DNA of 64,000 nucleotides from NCBI GenBank assembly GCA_031841125.1, contig CM063114.1, positions 25,489,266 through 25,553,265 of the forward strand, written 5' to 3'. The notes beneath the pieces are model-generated. The model was not told where the DNA came from, did no database searches, and was given only the letters and a program-made list of their open reading frames with translations. Positions within the stretch are counted from its first letter, which is position 1, and every line of letters starts with the position of its first letter. This DNA comes from Acanthococcus lagerstroemiae. Lineage: Eukaryota > Arthropoda > Insecta > Hemiptera > Eriococcidae. Made by a program: the position numbers and the translations under genes. Of this stretch, positions 56,230 to 64,000 are shown piece after piece.

Positions 56230-58031
56230 TTAATTTTCTTTTTCTTGTGTTGTTTTCTGTGTGTAGGATTTTGTACTTTCTGTCAATTTGTCATTGTTGT
56301 GTCCCTGGTCATTGCAGTGTTTTCCAAACAGTGATTTGTCATCATTTAGCTTCTGTGATTTTTCGTGTTCTTTGATTCTGGTTGTGAATTTTCTGCCTGT
56401 TTCTCCAATGTAGGTCATGTCACAGTGTTCACAGTCCAGTCTGTATACTCCGCTGCTGTTGTTTCTGTCCTTTGCTTCTGTTTTGTCATTGCTTATTTGT
56501 TTGGTCAGAGGTGGTCTGTTTTTGATTCCGAGTTTTATGTTGTATTGGTTGAAGATTTTTTGTATTTTGTATGTATGTGTTCCTGTGAATGGTATTGCTC
56601 CTGCGTATTTGTCTGTTTTTGTGGTTATTGGTTCGGTGTCGGTGTTTTTTGGTTGTGTTAGTTTGTTAATTATTCTGTCTACTGTTTGTGGTTGGTATTT
56701 GTTGTTAATTGCTATTTCTTTGATTTTGTTAATTTCTGTTGTTCTGAGGTTGTTGTCATTTAGTATGTTGACTGCTCTGTGGCAGTAGTTGTGTAGTGCT
56801 GCCATTTTGTGTTTTTGATGGTGAAATGAGTCTTCGGGTATTATTGCGTCAGTGTGGGTGGGTTTTCTGTAGATGCTGTACTGTATCTTGTTGTCTCTTA
56901 TTTGTATTGTAAGGTCGAGGTAGTTGATGGTTTTGTTGCCTTTTTCCATTGTGAACTTTATGTTGTTGTTTATGCTATTTGTCTCTGTGAGGAATTGGTC
57001 TAGTTGTCTGTCTGTTCCTGGCCAGATGATCAATATGTCGTCTACATATCGTGTCCATAGCTTTATGTTTTTCTTGTGTTTGCTGTTGTTTAGTATGTCA
57101 TTTTCAAAGTTGTTCATGTATATTTCGGCTAGAATGGGTGACAGTGGTGATCCCATTGCTAGGCCTTTTGTTCGTAATATTTGTTTTTAAACTGGCAGTA
57201 ATTTTGGTAAATGATTTCTTTTGTGATGGTTGCGTATGCTGCTCCATCTGTGTTGTTTTTGTAGTTGTTGTTTGTCAGTATTGTTGTTAGTTCCTGTTTT
57301 GGTATGTTCCCAAACATGTTTGTTACATCCAGTGATACTAGTTTGTCATTGTTGTTTAGTGTTAATTTGTCCAGTTTGTCTTTTAGTTGTATTGTGTTTT
57401 TTATGCTGTAATCTGTTCTGTAGTTGTAGTGTTCTTTCATGAATTTGGCTATTGTTTTTGCGAGTTTGTAGTTTGGTGATTGTATGCTGTTGATTAGCGG
57501 TCTTATTGGTCTGTCTTGTTTGTGTAGTTTTATGAGTCCTTTTAATTGTGGTGCCTTGGGGTTCATTTCTACGAGTTTCTTGTTGTTTATGTTGTTGTTT
57601 TTCATTATAGTCTTTAGTTTGGCTTGGTATGTGTTGGTCGGGTCCGAGTTTAGTGGTTTGTAATTGATATTTTGGATGTAAGTTTCAATTTTCTTTATGT
57701 ATTCGTCTTTGTTTAGCACTACTGTGGTGTTGCCTTTGTCTGCTTTGGTGAGTATTAGGTTGTTTTTTTATATTTTCTTTTTGAGTTGGAGGGCTGTCTT
57801 CTGTATTTTTGTCTTGTGTTTGTTTTTCCTTTTCTTTTTTATGGTCAGCAGTATGTTTCCAATTTGTGTTCTTGCTTCGTTTCTGAGATCTGATTCTATG
57901 GTCTGGATGATCTGTTCACAGTCTATTGTTAGTTCTTCTAGTGTTTTGTCGCTTATATGTTCTGTCATGTTGTATTTGTTCCCTTTGTCCAGTAGATCGT
58001 TTTCTTCTTGTGTGAAGTTTACAGTCGTCAT
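56230..58031 (-). pseudogene. Penelope-like RT with GIY-YIG endonuclease
   Basis: The product is a Penelope-type reverse transcriptase that copies element RNA at a nick made by its C-terminal GIY-YIG nuclease. In order: N-terminal region FTQEENDLLDKGNKYNM (58010), one TAA stop at about 57765-57767, LILTKADKGNTTVVLNKDEY, the RT start PQLKGLIKLHKQDRPIRPLI, KLVSLDVTNMFGNIPKQEL, a 1-base deletion near 57170 between YYEQK and GLAMGSPLSPILAEIYM, the catalytic WTRYVDDILII (57037-57048), KTINYLDLTI and YSIYRKPTHTDAIIP, then GVYRLDCEHCDMTYIGETGR (about 56400-56460), the GIY-YIG motif as GVY/YIG with the conserved Arg and Glu (RIKEHE), ending at 56230. Apart from the stop and the single-base loss the frame is clean, so this copy is young relative to the others. 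Confidence 0.92.
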
Positions 58032-58259
58032 GTTTACTGTTTTTGGTGCAAATTTGTGCTGTCAGTTTTGGTCCTGTTGTGTGTTTTCTCCTTTTTGTTT
58101 TAGTGTGTAGAGTTTCTTTAGTACTGACTATAAAGATACTCGCCTGGTACATAAATGATAGATCTAAGATTCCTGCGGAAAATTAGAATTTCAAGCGGAA
58201 TTCGGGGCCGTAGTGTAGGCATATTTTTGAGGGACTTAGCAGTAGCGCCGGGGCTGGGA

Positions 58260-58759
58260 TAGGGCTCGGATTTTTATGCTCTAAAAAGGGGTCAAATATG
58301 CAATAAAATATGCATTTATTTTGCCTTAAATATGCAGTAAATATGCGCTTTCCAGAGAAAATATGCTGAAGCAATATGGGTATCATTTCACAGCATTTTT
58401 AAAGTCAAATTTAAGAGGCACGTTTTCATCTCAATGTGAATTGATAAAAAGGAGATTTCTTACAAACCCTACAATTTTTATCAAATTTTTTTTTTAAATT
58501 TGGTCTTAAAATTTAAAAAAATAGTCGCGAAGTTGAAAAATGCGCAAAAAACGTGATTTTTGGCAAAAAATGCAAGAAAATGCCTTAAAACAGAGTCAAA
58601 TATGCAGAAATATGCTTTTAAGGGTCAAATATGCAAAAATATGCAAAATCATATTGGGCTTATTTTACTCAGAATGACATGAATCAAAAAACGTATGTAA
58701 ATATGCGCATTCAACGTAAAAATTAAAAAATATGCAAAATCGTAAAAATCCGAGCCCTA
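58260..58759. mobile_element. MITE rich in ATATGCA words
   Basis: The left end TAGGGCTCGGATTTTTATGC (58260) and right end CGTAAAAATCCGAGCCCTA (ending 58759) are inverted repeats of about 18 bp. The interior repeats AAATATGCA / ATATGCAAAA at least a dozen times. No target duplication is seen. Confidence 0.8.
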
Positions 58760-59229
58760 GTCATGAATGTCATGAGAAATTCATGAATTTAATTGCATTT
58801 GCAGTTTCCCAAAACCGTAATTTCTCCAATTTATATTCTCTCACTGAAAAAAGAAGAATACATTTTTATTGTATGTGAGGGTTTCCTAAGATGGCGCACC
58901 AATGTTTCCAAGAAAACCACGATAGAGAGCGCGATGAAAGTGATGGCAGTTGAAGGCCAAACAACAGTGTATCTACCTTCTTTAGCAAACACGAAGTAGT
59001 GACAACCTGCGAAATAAAAGCAAAAATCATAAGCATACAAGTAACATTATTATTAAAAAATGAAAAAAAAAACCACAGTACCAATCTGTTAAACTTTGCA
59101 GATCTGTGCATTGATTTGTCTTGACTTTATTACGTCTTCCTTCTCCAAGACAAAGGCAGCCACCGTGGGGAAGTAAGAATGAAAACCCCCGAGAGGTAAA
59201 TATACCAGTAGTGATAAAAACGAACTGGA

Positions 59230-61500
59230 AAACAAACAACAAACTCTTGGCAACATATAAAAAATCAAAAGATAATACTTTCGGCGTTGAAATTCTAAAT
59301 TATAACTGTAGGGGCCTAGCCAACGAAGATAGATTGATCGAGTTTGAGCACGCCCTCACCAGGGTTAAGTGGGATATTATGGGTATTTTCGAGATACGGT
59401 GTTATGGAGAGGGGTTGATTCGACGAAAATCAGGAAATTACTTTTATTATCTCGGTTTAAATAGGGGCCAAAAGGGAGTGGGGTTTTTAATCAAAAAGAA
59501 ATCTGGATTAAAGTGCATGAAATTGGGTAAGCGAGAGAATCGCAGTACTAAGGTTGCTACTCGGACAGGGCACAAAACTGGCTGTCATTTAATGTTACGC
59601 ACTCACCTCTGAGGCGTGTGAGCTGGATGAAGAGGCCTTCTACGCAAAACTTCAGGAAACGGTAGATAAGGAAAAGGAATCTTATACGATGATACTGGGC
59701 GACTTCAAATCGAACATAGGGGCGCACGGCCTAGATTCAAGAAACCACGAAGGTACAATGTTGGTGGATTTTGCGGAATGCAACAAGTTGAAAATTATAA
59801 ACACATTTTTCAAAAAAAAAAAAAGAAGGAAATCGAGGAAATGGACCTGGATGGCCCCTAACGAAAGAACCCAAAAAGGAATTAACCTCTGTCTTATTAA
59901 TGATAGCACCATTGTAAAGGACTATGGAGTGGTAGCACGATTCGAGGCATCCTCAGACCACAGGGTCGGGGGATGCTCCCTCCGAATCCCTTACCGACCA
60001 AAAACTAAAGGACCAGCGTGCAGATCAAAAAAATGTGTGCAGAAGGTTGTAATATCAGATTGCGGGTTGGGAGAGGCGCGTGAATTCATTGAAGAAGAGC
60101 TGAAGATATGGTGGTCTTGAAGCGCCCAGTCCAAATCTAGGAGAGCTGCGACTGCTTTGCTGAAATAGTACAGGCTACACTCAAAAAATTTGGAAAAGCA
60201 AAAATCGAGGAAAGTATTGACGATAAGCTATCAGTAGAAACAAAAAACCTCATTGATAAAAGAGAAGTCCTGCTTAGGATGGAAAAGTTAACATCACTGT
60301 TGAAGGTCGAAATGGCCGACCTGCAAAAAGCAATGAGGAAAGGAATAAGATCGAACTGCAGGAAATTCGGGGCTAGAACGGTGCAAGAAATCATTGAAAA
60401 TACGTAGTCATCAAAGAAATTGAAACGTGAACTCTATGGGAAACCAATAGCAGTAGGTGTACAGAACAAAAAAGGGCAGAGAGTGTCGTCTAGAGGAGAT
60501 GTCGTTTTAGGAGCTACAAAATTTTACGAAGAATTGTATAGTACCCCAGACAGTGTTCTGGAGATTGGCGCAAGGAAAAAGGCACGAGATAGGAGCGCCA
60601 CACAGCACGAAGAAATATTCCCTGAAATACTAAAACATGAGGTCAAAGCTACCCGGAAAAGCCTTAAAGTAGGAAAAGCTCCCGGCCCCGGTGGGTTTGA
60701 AAATAAAACGCTAAAAGATTTTGCTGAAGAACTGGCGGAACCTTTGACTGATCTATTCTACCGTATCATCGAGGAAGAAACGATCCCTGCCCAATGACTG
60801 TTGTCCGAAATCATACTCCTTCATTCATTTCATTTGTGTGTGAGGTGGCGCTACATGCTCCGAGCGCTCAGACTTTGCAGTCCATTGCACTATTCCTCAA
60901 GTTGCTGTTAAGGATCAGCTCAGTAGCCTCACTTTTGTAGCCAAAGTGAGAATTTTACTTAGCTCTATCCCTTTGACTTCACTGGGTGCTGGATATTCTA
61001 GCCCCAATGCTTCGCGTCTTGTCCCGGCTATTGCTGGGCACCGACATATGATATGGATCGAGGTTCATACTCCTTCATGAGAATGGCTATAAAAACCAAT
61101 CGAACAATTATAGGCCGAACAGCCTCGCCTCCAATCTAAGCAAAGTCTTCATGAAAATTCTAAAAAACCGTATCCATCCTCAGTAGGATGACGCCCAGCC
61201 AGTTGTGCTGGCAGGTTTCCGCACGGGCTATGCTACAACCAACCATTTCATACGCTGAACCAGCTGGTCGGGAAAGCAAATACATACGAGCTGGTAGTTC
61301 ATATATGATATTTGTAGACTTCTGCAAAGCATTTCACACTGTGGACCAAGACTTTTTCTGGACTGCCCCTAAAATCTCAAGGAATAAACGGAAAAGTTGT
61401 AAGACTCTTTGCTAAATTCTATTAAGACTCACAAGCCTACGTGAAGCTAGACAGGCCGGGGCCCACGTTTAAGCGTACAGACAGTATGGCCAGCCTTGAA
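59230..61500 (+). pseudogene. RTE ORF2: endonuclease and reverse transcriptase (broken)
   Basis: The endonuclease runs from EILNYNCRGLANEDRLIEFE and VKWDIMGIFEIRCYGEG through GQKGVGFLIKKK, then after a frameshift near 59570 SEACELDEEAFYAKLQETVD, and MILGDFKSNIGAHGLDSRN, where the usual GDFN is GDFK (59698-59709). It ends with KWTWMAPNE and ASSDHRVGGCS, which keeps S-D-H. A basic linker follows, with a stop at about 60405 (ENT, stop). RT blocks are KFYEELYSTPDS, VGKAPGPGGFENKTLKDFAE, then after the insertion NGYKNQSNNYRPNSLASNLS, AGFRTGYATTNHFIR, FVDFCKAFHTVDQDFFWTAP and AYVKLDRPGPTFK (about 61436-61472). The catalytic F-A-D-D block is lacking, so the copy is inactive. Confidence 0.85.
60825..61064 (-). 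mobile_element. SINE-like insertion, 240 bp, 14-bp target duplication
   Basis: TCATACTCCTTCAT occurs exactly on both sides (60811-60824 and 61065-61078). Removing one copy and the insert restores the RTE reading SEIILLHENGYK. On the minus strand the insert starts ACCTCGATCCATATC and ends with a tail of ATGAAATGA units, the arrangement of a SINE. A pol III promoter was not convincingly identified. Confidence 0.7.
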
Positions 61501-62193
61501 AATGGTCCGTCGAATTTCTTTTTCAACCGATCTCAAAACAGGAGTTTTAATATTTTTTCGTCGCAGTTAATGGTCAAACTGTGTATTCTTATCAGAGCAA
61601 TACGGTCCTCATATCAAATCCCGGTGTTTTTGTGACGAGACTCGTGCTTCGCGTATTATTATCGAAAATTACGAGTTTAAAAATGGTGTCTTTCGGCATG
61701 GGCATCTTTATGCAACGATAGACATCATCTAAACACAATTACATCTAATTAATGGGTTAGTAATTTATCATTGTGAATGCCAGGCCAGAATACAGAATCT
61801 CTCACTGTCGGTTCAATCTTACCAATATGTTATACAGAACGCCTCGTAACGACTCCAATCAAAAAAAGTTCAAATATCCTCCCCTACTTTCCTCCGTGAA
61901 AGAACATACCTGAAATATCAACGATGTTTGAAAAATGACCCATATACGTCCCGGAATTAAAGAAATTCCATTAGATCTAGCAGCACTGCCTCAAAAAAGG
62001 GGCTTATTTACTTTTCAAGATTTCTGATTGGAAGGCACGTTAACCAGCAATTTTCACTTGTCTACACCTCTTGGGAGTTTTCGGCTCTGTCAACTTCAAC
62101 GATCATCATATAGAGGTCAAAGACAATAAATTAAAAGTACTGGTTTCTCACAATTCATAGCCCATGGAAGGCGTTTCTTCAGAACAACGAGAC
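61501..62193. other. No feature recognised
   Basis: AT-rich noncoding DNA after the RTE remnant; no further RT blocks seen. Confidence 0.35.
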
Positions 62194-62840
62194 CAAGGTT
62201 GGCATTTTACATGTAAAATGATTTATTTTACATTTTATGTAAAATGAAATTGATAGGTGATAATGATGTGATGAGAAATGAGAGTAAAAAACTGAAAAGG
62301 AATTATGAAATAAATAATTGAAATGAAATTAATTAAATTTTGACGGTGAAATAAAACAAATAAAATAGTTTAAGTAAAAATTGTTGATACCCCCAAGGCC
62401 GATGAGTTTTAAATTGATTTTTTTTTTAAATGAAATTTATAAGATTTATTAATAATAATTTTTTGTTAATTTTTGTTCTTTATTTTCAATTTAAATTTTT
62501 AAATTTTAAGAAGTTTGACGACAAATGTTAAAATTTGTTTTGGCCTGAATTGCTCATTTAAAAAAAAATTATTTTATACTTGTCTTTTGTACCTCTAATT
62601 CACTTTCTATAAAACACTCAACTTTCTTATGAATTACCTATAGTGAGTTTGAGGAGTATAAATAATAAAATTGAGTGATAAAGAAGACAACCATTTTTGA
62701 CTGTAGTTCCAGTTGTGTGCAAGTTTCCAAAATTTAATCTCATTTTGATTCATTTTACAATTTACATGTTAAATGTAAAATAAAAAGTTATTTTACACCG
62801 ACTATTTTACATGTAAAATGTATTTTGCCTGCCAACCGTG
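62194..62840. mobile_element. hAT MITE, 647 bp, perfect 8-bp target duplication
   Basis: The ends CAAGGTTGGC (62194) and GCCAACCGTG (ending 62840) are inverted, followed by palindromic ATTTTACATGTAAAAT words at both ends. AACGAGAC is repeated exactly at 62186-62193 and 62841-62848. The interior is about 80 percent AT and noncoding. Confidence 0.95.
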
Positions 62841-62848
62841 AACGAGAC

Positions 62849-64000
62849 TGAACCTTTGAATTGTCTTGTAAATAGATAAAAATTAGCCAAGTACTTCGTG
62901 TAAGGGGAGGAATCAGGGGCCAGAAACTAGTAAACATTTTAATGAAATCATGTACCTCAACGGATGTGCCCATTAACGGTAACATGCGAGTACACGTATC
63001 TTTTGAAAATTCGTATCAATATTATTAATTCAAATCCAGCAAAAACAATCACTAATTCCTTTCAACTTTGCCTCAAAATGAGTTGAAAAACGAAGAAGAT
63101 TTTTCGTTGTGCCTAGCAAGTTACGGCGGGGGGGGGGGGGGTGCAACAAGTGTATATGTACCGGGCCCGGCCAAATTTTACGAGTCCGTGGGAAAACATG
63201 CGAAATGTTCTAGGGATGGCTAAAGAAAGTGAAGGACGACTATCAGAAGCAAATCCCCAATTAAAATTATTGCACTGGGGCTCAGCTTGACTTTTGCCGT
63301 CACTGTGCTCGCCTGTGTGGTCTATTACCCTCGGGGCTTAAAACCTTTTCAGATTCAGTTAGTTGTTGTTGTTGTGGTATGTAATATTTAGAAATTGAAC
63401 GGTTTTGGTTGCGGTTTTCAATTTAATTAAATAAAATAAATCAAAAAATAAATCTTTTAAATAAAATATTCTTATAAAAAATATCCCTTATTAAAATAGA
63501 TGCTCTTCCTAATCAATTAAATAATTTTATTATTAAATTAAATCCGAATTGGTTTTTATCAAACGTCCAGAATGATTTTAAACGGTTTTGAAATTAGTAA
63601 TTTTCCATTTGTGGTTTTGAAAATGTTTTCAAAAATGTTTCAATGCGACATGTTATGGTTTTGGGTTCCGGTTTCTCGTTTGTTATTTCATGGTTGTGGT
63701 GGTTGTGGTTTTCAGTTGAAACCGATTCAATTTTCAAATAGTTGTAATGGTTGTTGTGTTTTTTTTTTAAATTTTGAGAATAGAGCCATACAACGTGAGC
63801 AATGACCATAAACTACATTTGGTACACTTCCAGTCACAAAGTTCAACATTTATTAATAAAGAACATATTGAAATAAAAAGTGAAAAAAATAATAAATAAA
63901 AACAAAATAAATATTTTGAACATAGATAATCAGTACAGAATTCTTGAACTTGAAGAAACCATCGATGATCCGGATTATAGTCAGTCAAGCTGTGATGAAG
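62849..64000. other. Noncoding right edge, GGTTTTGG-rich
   Basis: A run of about 17 G lies at 63125-63141. From 63360 to 63760 words like GTTGTTGTTG, GGTTTTGG, GGTTGTGGTGGTTGTGG recur, alternating with AT-rich DNA; no gene recognised. Confidence 0.4.

Larger units (their letters stand above)
55960..58150 (-). mobile_element. Penelope-like element (PLE), nearly intact
   Basis: The minus strand carries an almost continuous RT-endonuclease frame (56230-58031). At the 3' side is a two-copy tandem repeat (56030-56155). Flanks were placed where recognisable coding or repeat sequence stops, so ends are approximate. It lies about 11 kb after the Ubx stop, in antisense orientation. Confidence 0.85.
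59190..61500 (+). mobile_element. RTE-like retrotransposon, most of ORF2, broken
   Basis: The + strand encodes the endonuclease and the first two thirds of the RT of an RTE-clade element (see 59230-61500). The 5' flank contains no recognisable second ORF and the RT is truncated after the GPxF block. A 240-bp SINE-like insertion sits at 60825-61064. Confidence 0.85.

Noticed and set aside
56088..57442. Several + strand frames rich in Cys, Phe and Val
   Set aside because: All are antisense to the Penelope-like RT; hydrophobic composition comes from complementing Lys/Asn-rich codons.

Overview
The window is animal nuclear DNA, almost certainly from an insect. It holds one confidently identified host coding segment: the last coding exon of the Hox gene Ultrabithorax (Ubx), at 44861-45150 on the + strand. 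The exon opens at a strong polypyrimidine tract plus AG, completes a split glycine codon, and encodes the 60-residue Antennapedia-class homeodomain, the Ubx/Abd-A-type extension ([11 protein letters not shown]) and a short Gln/Ala tail. No 5' Ubx exon (start region or YPWM motif) was recognised upstream. Positions 1-44860 are therefore read as part of a very long Ubx intron, and the sequence after 45150 as 3' UTR followed by intergenic DNA. The exact species cannot be told from the sequence.

Nearly everything else recognisable is mobile or repetitive DNA, mostly broken. In order: the 3' end of a CR1/Jockey-like retrotransposon (280-960); a hAT relic containing a 290-bp-arm inverted duplication (1506-2656); a hAT-like MITE (3087-3329); a second hAT relic (4632-6203); an RTE-type RT fragment (6295-6545); a nearly full-length but broken CR1/Jockey-like element with ORF1 and ORF2 (about 9555-14340, minus strand) split by a 625-bp TA-flanked MITE; an RTE-like 3' half (17172-18775) split by two MITEs; a Helitron Pif1-type helicase fragment (23237-24600) split by a pogo/Tigger-like element; another CR1/Jockey-like 3' piece (25970-27010); a 2.2-kb inverted-repeat element (29825-32017); a 3.5-kb hAT transposon with a perfect 8-bp target duplication and a decayed transposase (32805-36310); several hAT MITEs; two RNase H tails of I/R1-type retrotransposons (41830-42240 and 49600-49960); a Penelope-like element with GIY-YIG domain that is close to intact (about 55960-58150); a second RTE element (59190-61500) carrying a SINE-like insertion; and a hAT MITE with a perfect target duplication (62194-62840).

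Around the Ubx exon the sequence has an unusual texture. There are long blocks of a degenerate repeat with a period of about 10-12 bp (core like AGTCTTGAA or AGTCTTAAA), in one orientation at 39640-40330 and 44165-44660 and in the other at 40720-41760 and 47640-50640. Four short foldback elements (43487-43657, 43950-44100, 44390-44530, 48555-48717) carry paired CCGCCATTTT / AAAATGGCGG motifs resembling YY1/Pleiohomeotic sites. Two consecutive local tandem duplications lie at 47554-49045. Two other tandem arrays are present: about 170 bp x 3-4 at 38880-39465 and 91 bp x 4 at 52353-52716.

The remaining intervals (for example 6550-8690, 14830-16455, 20310-22600, 36320-38400, 45500-47550, 50640-52350, 54070-55950) look like single-copy noncoding DNA. 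They would be the natural places for Ubx regulatory elements, but none can be named from sequence alone.
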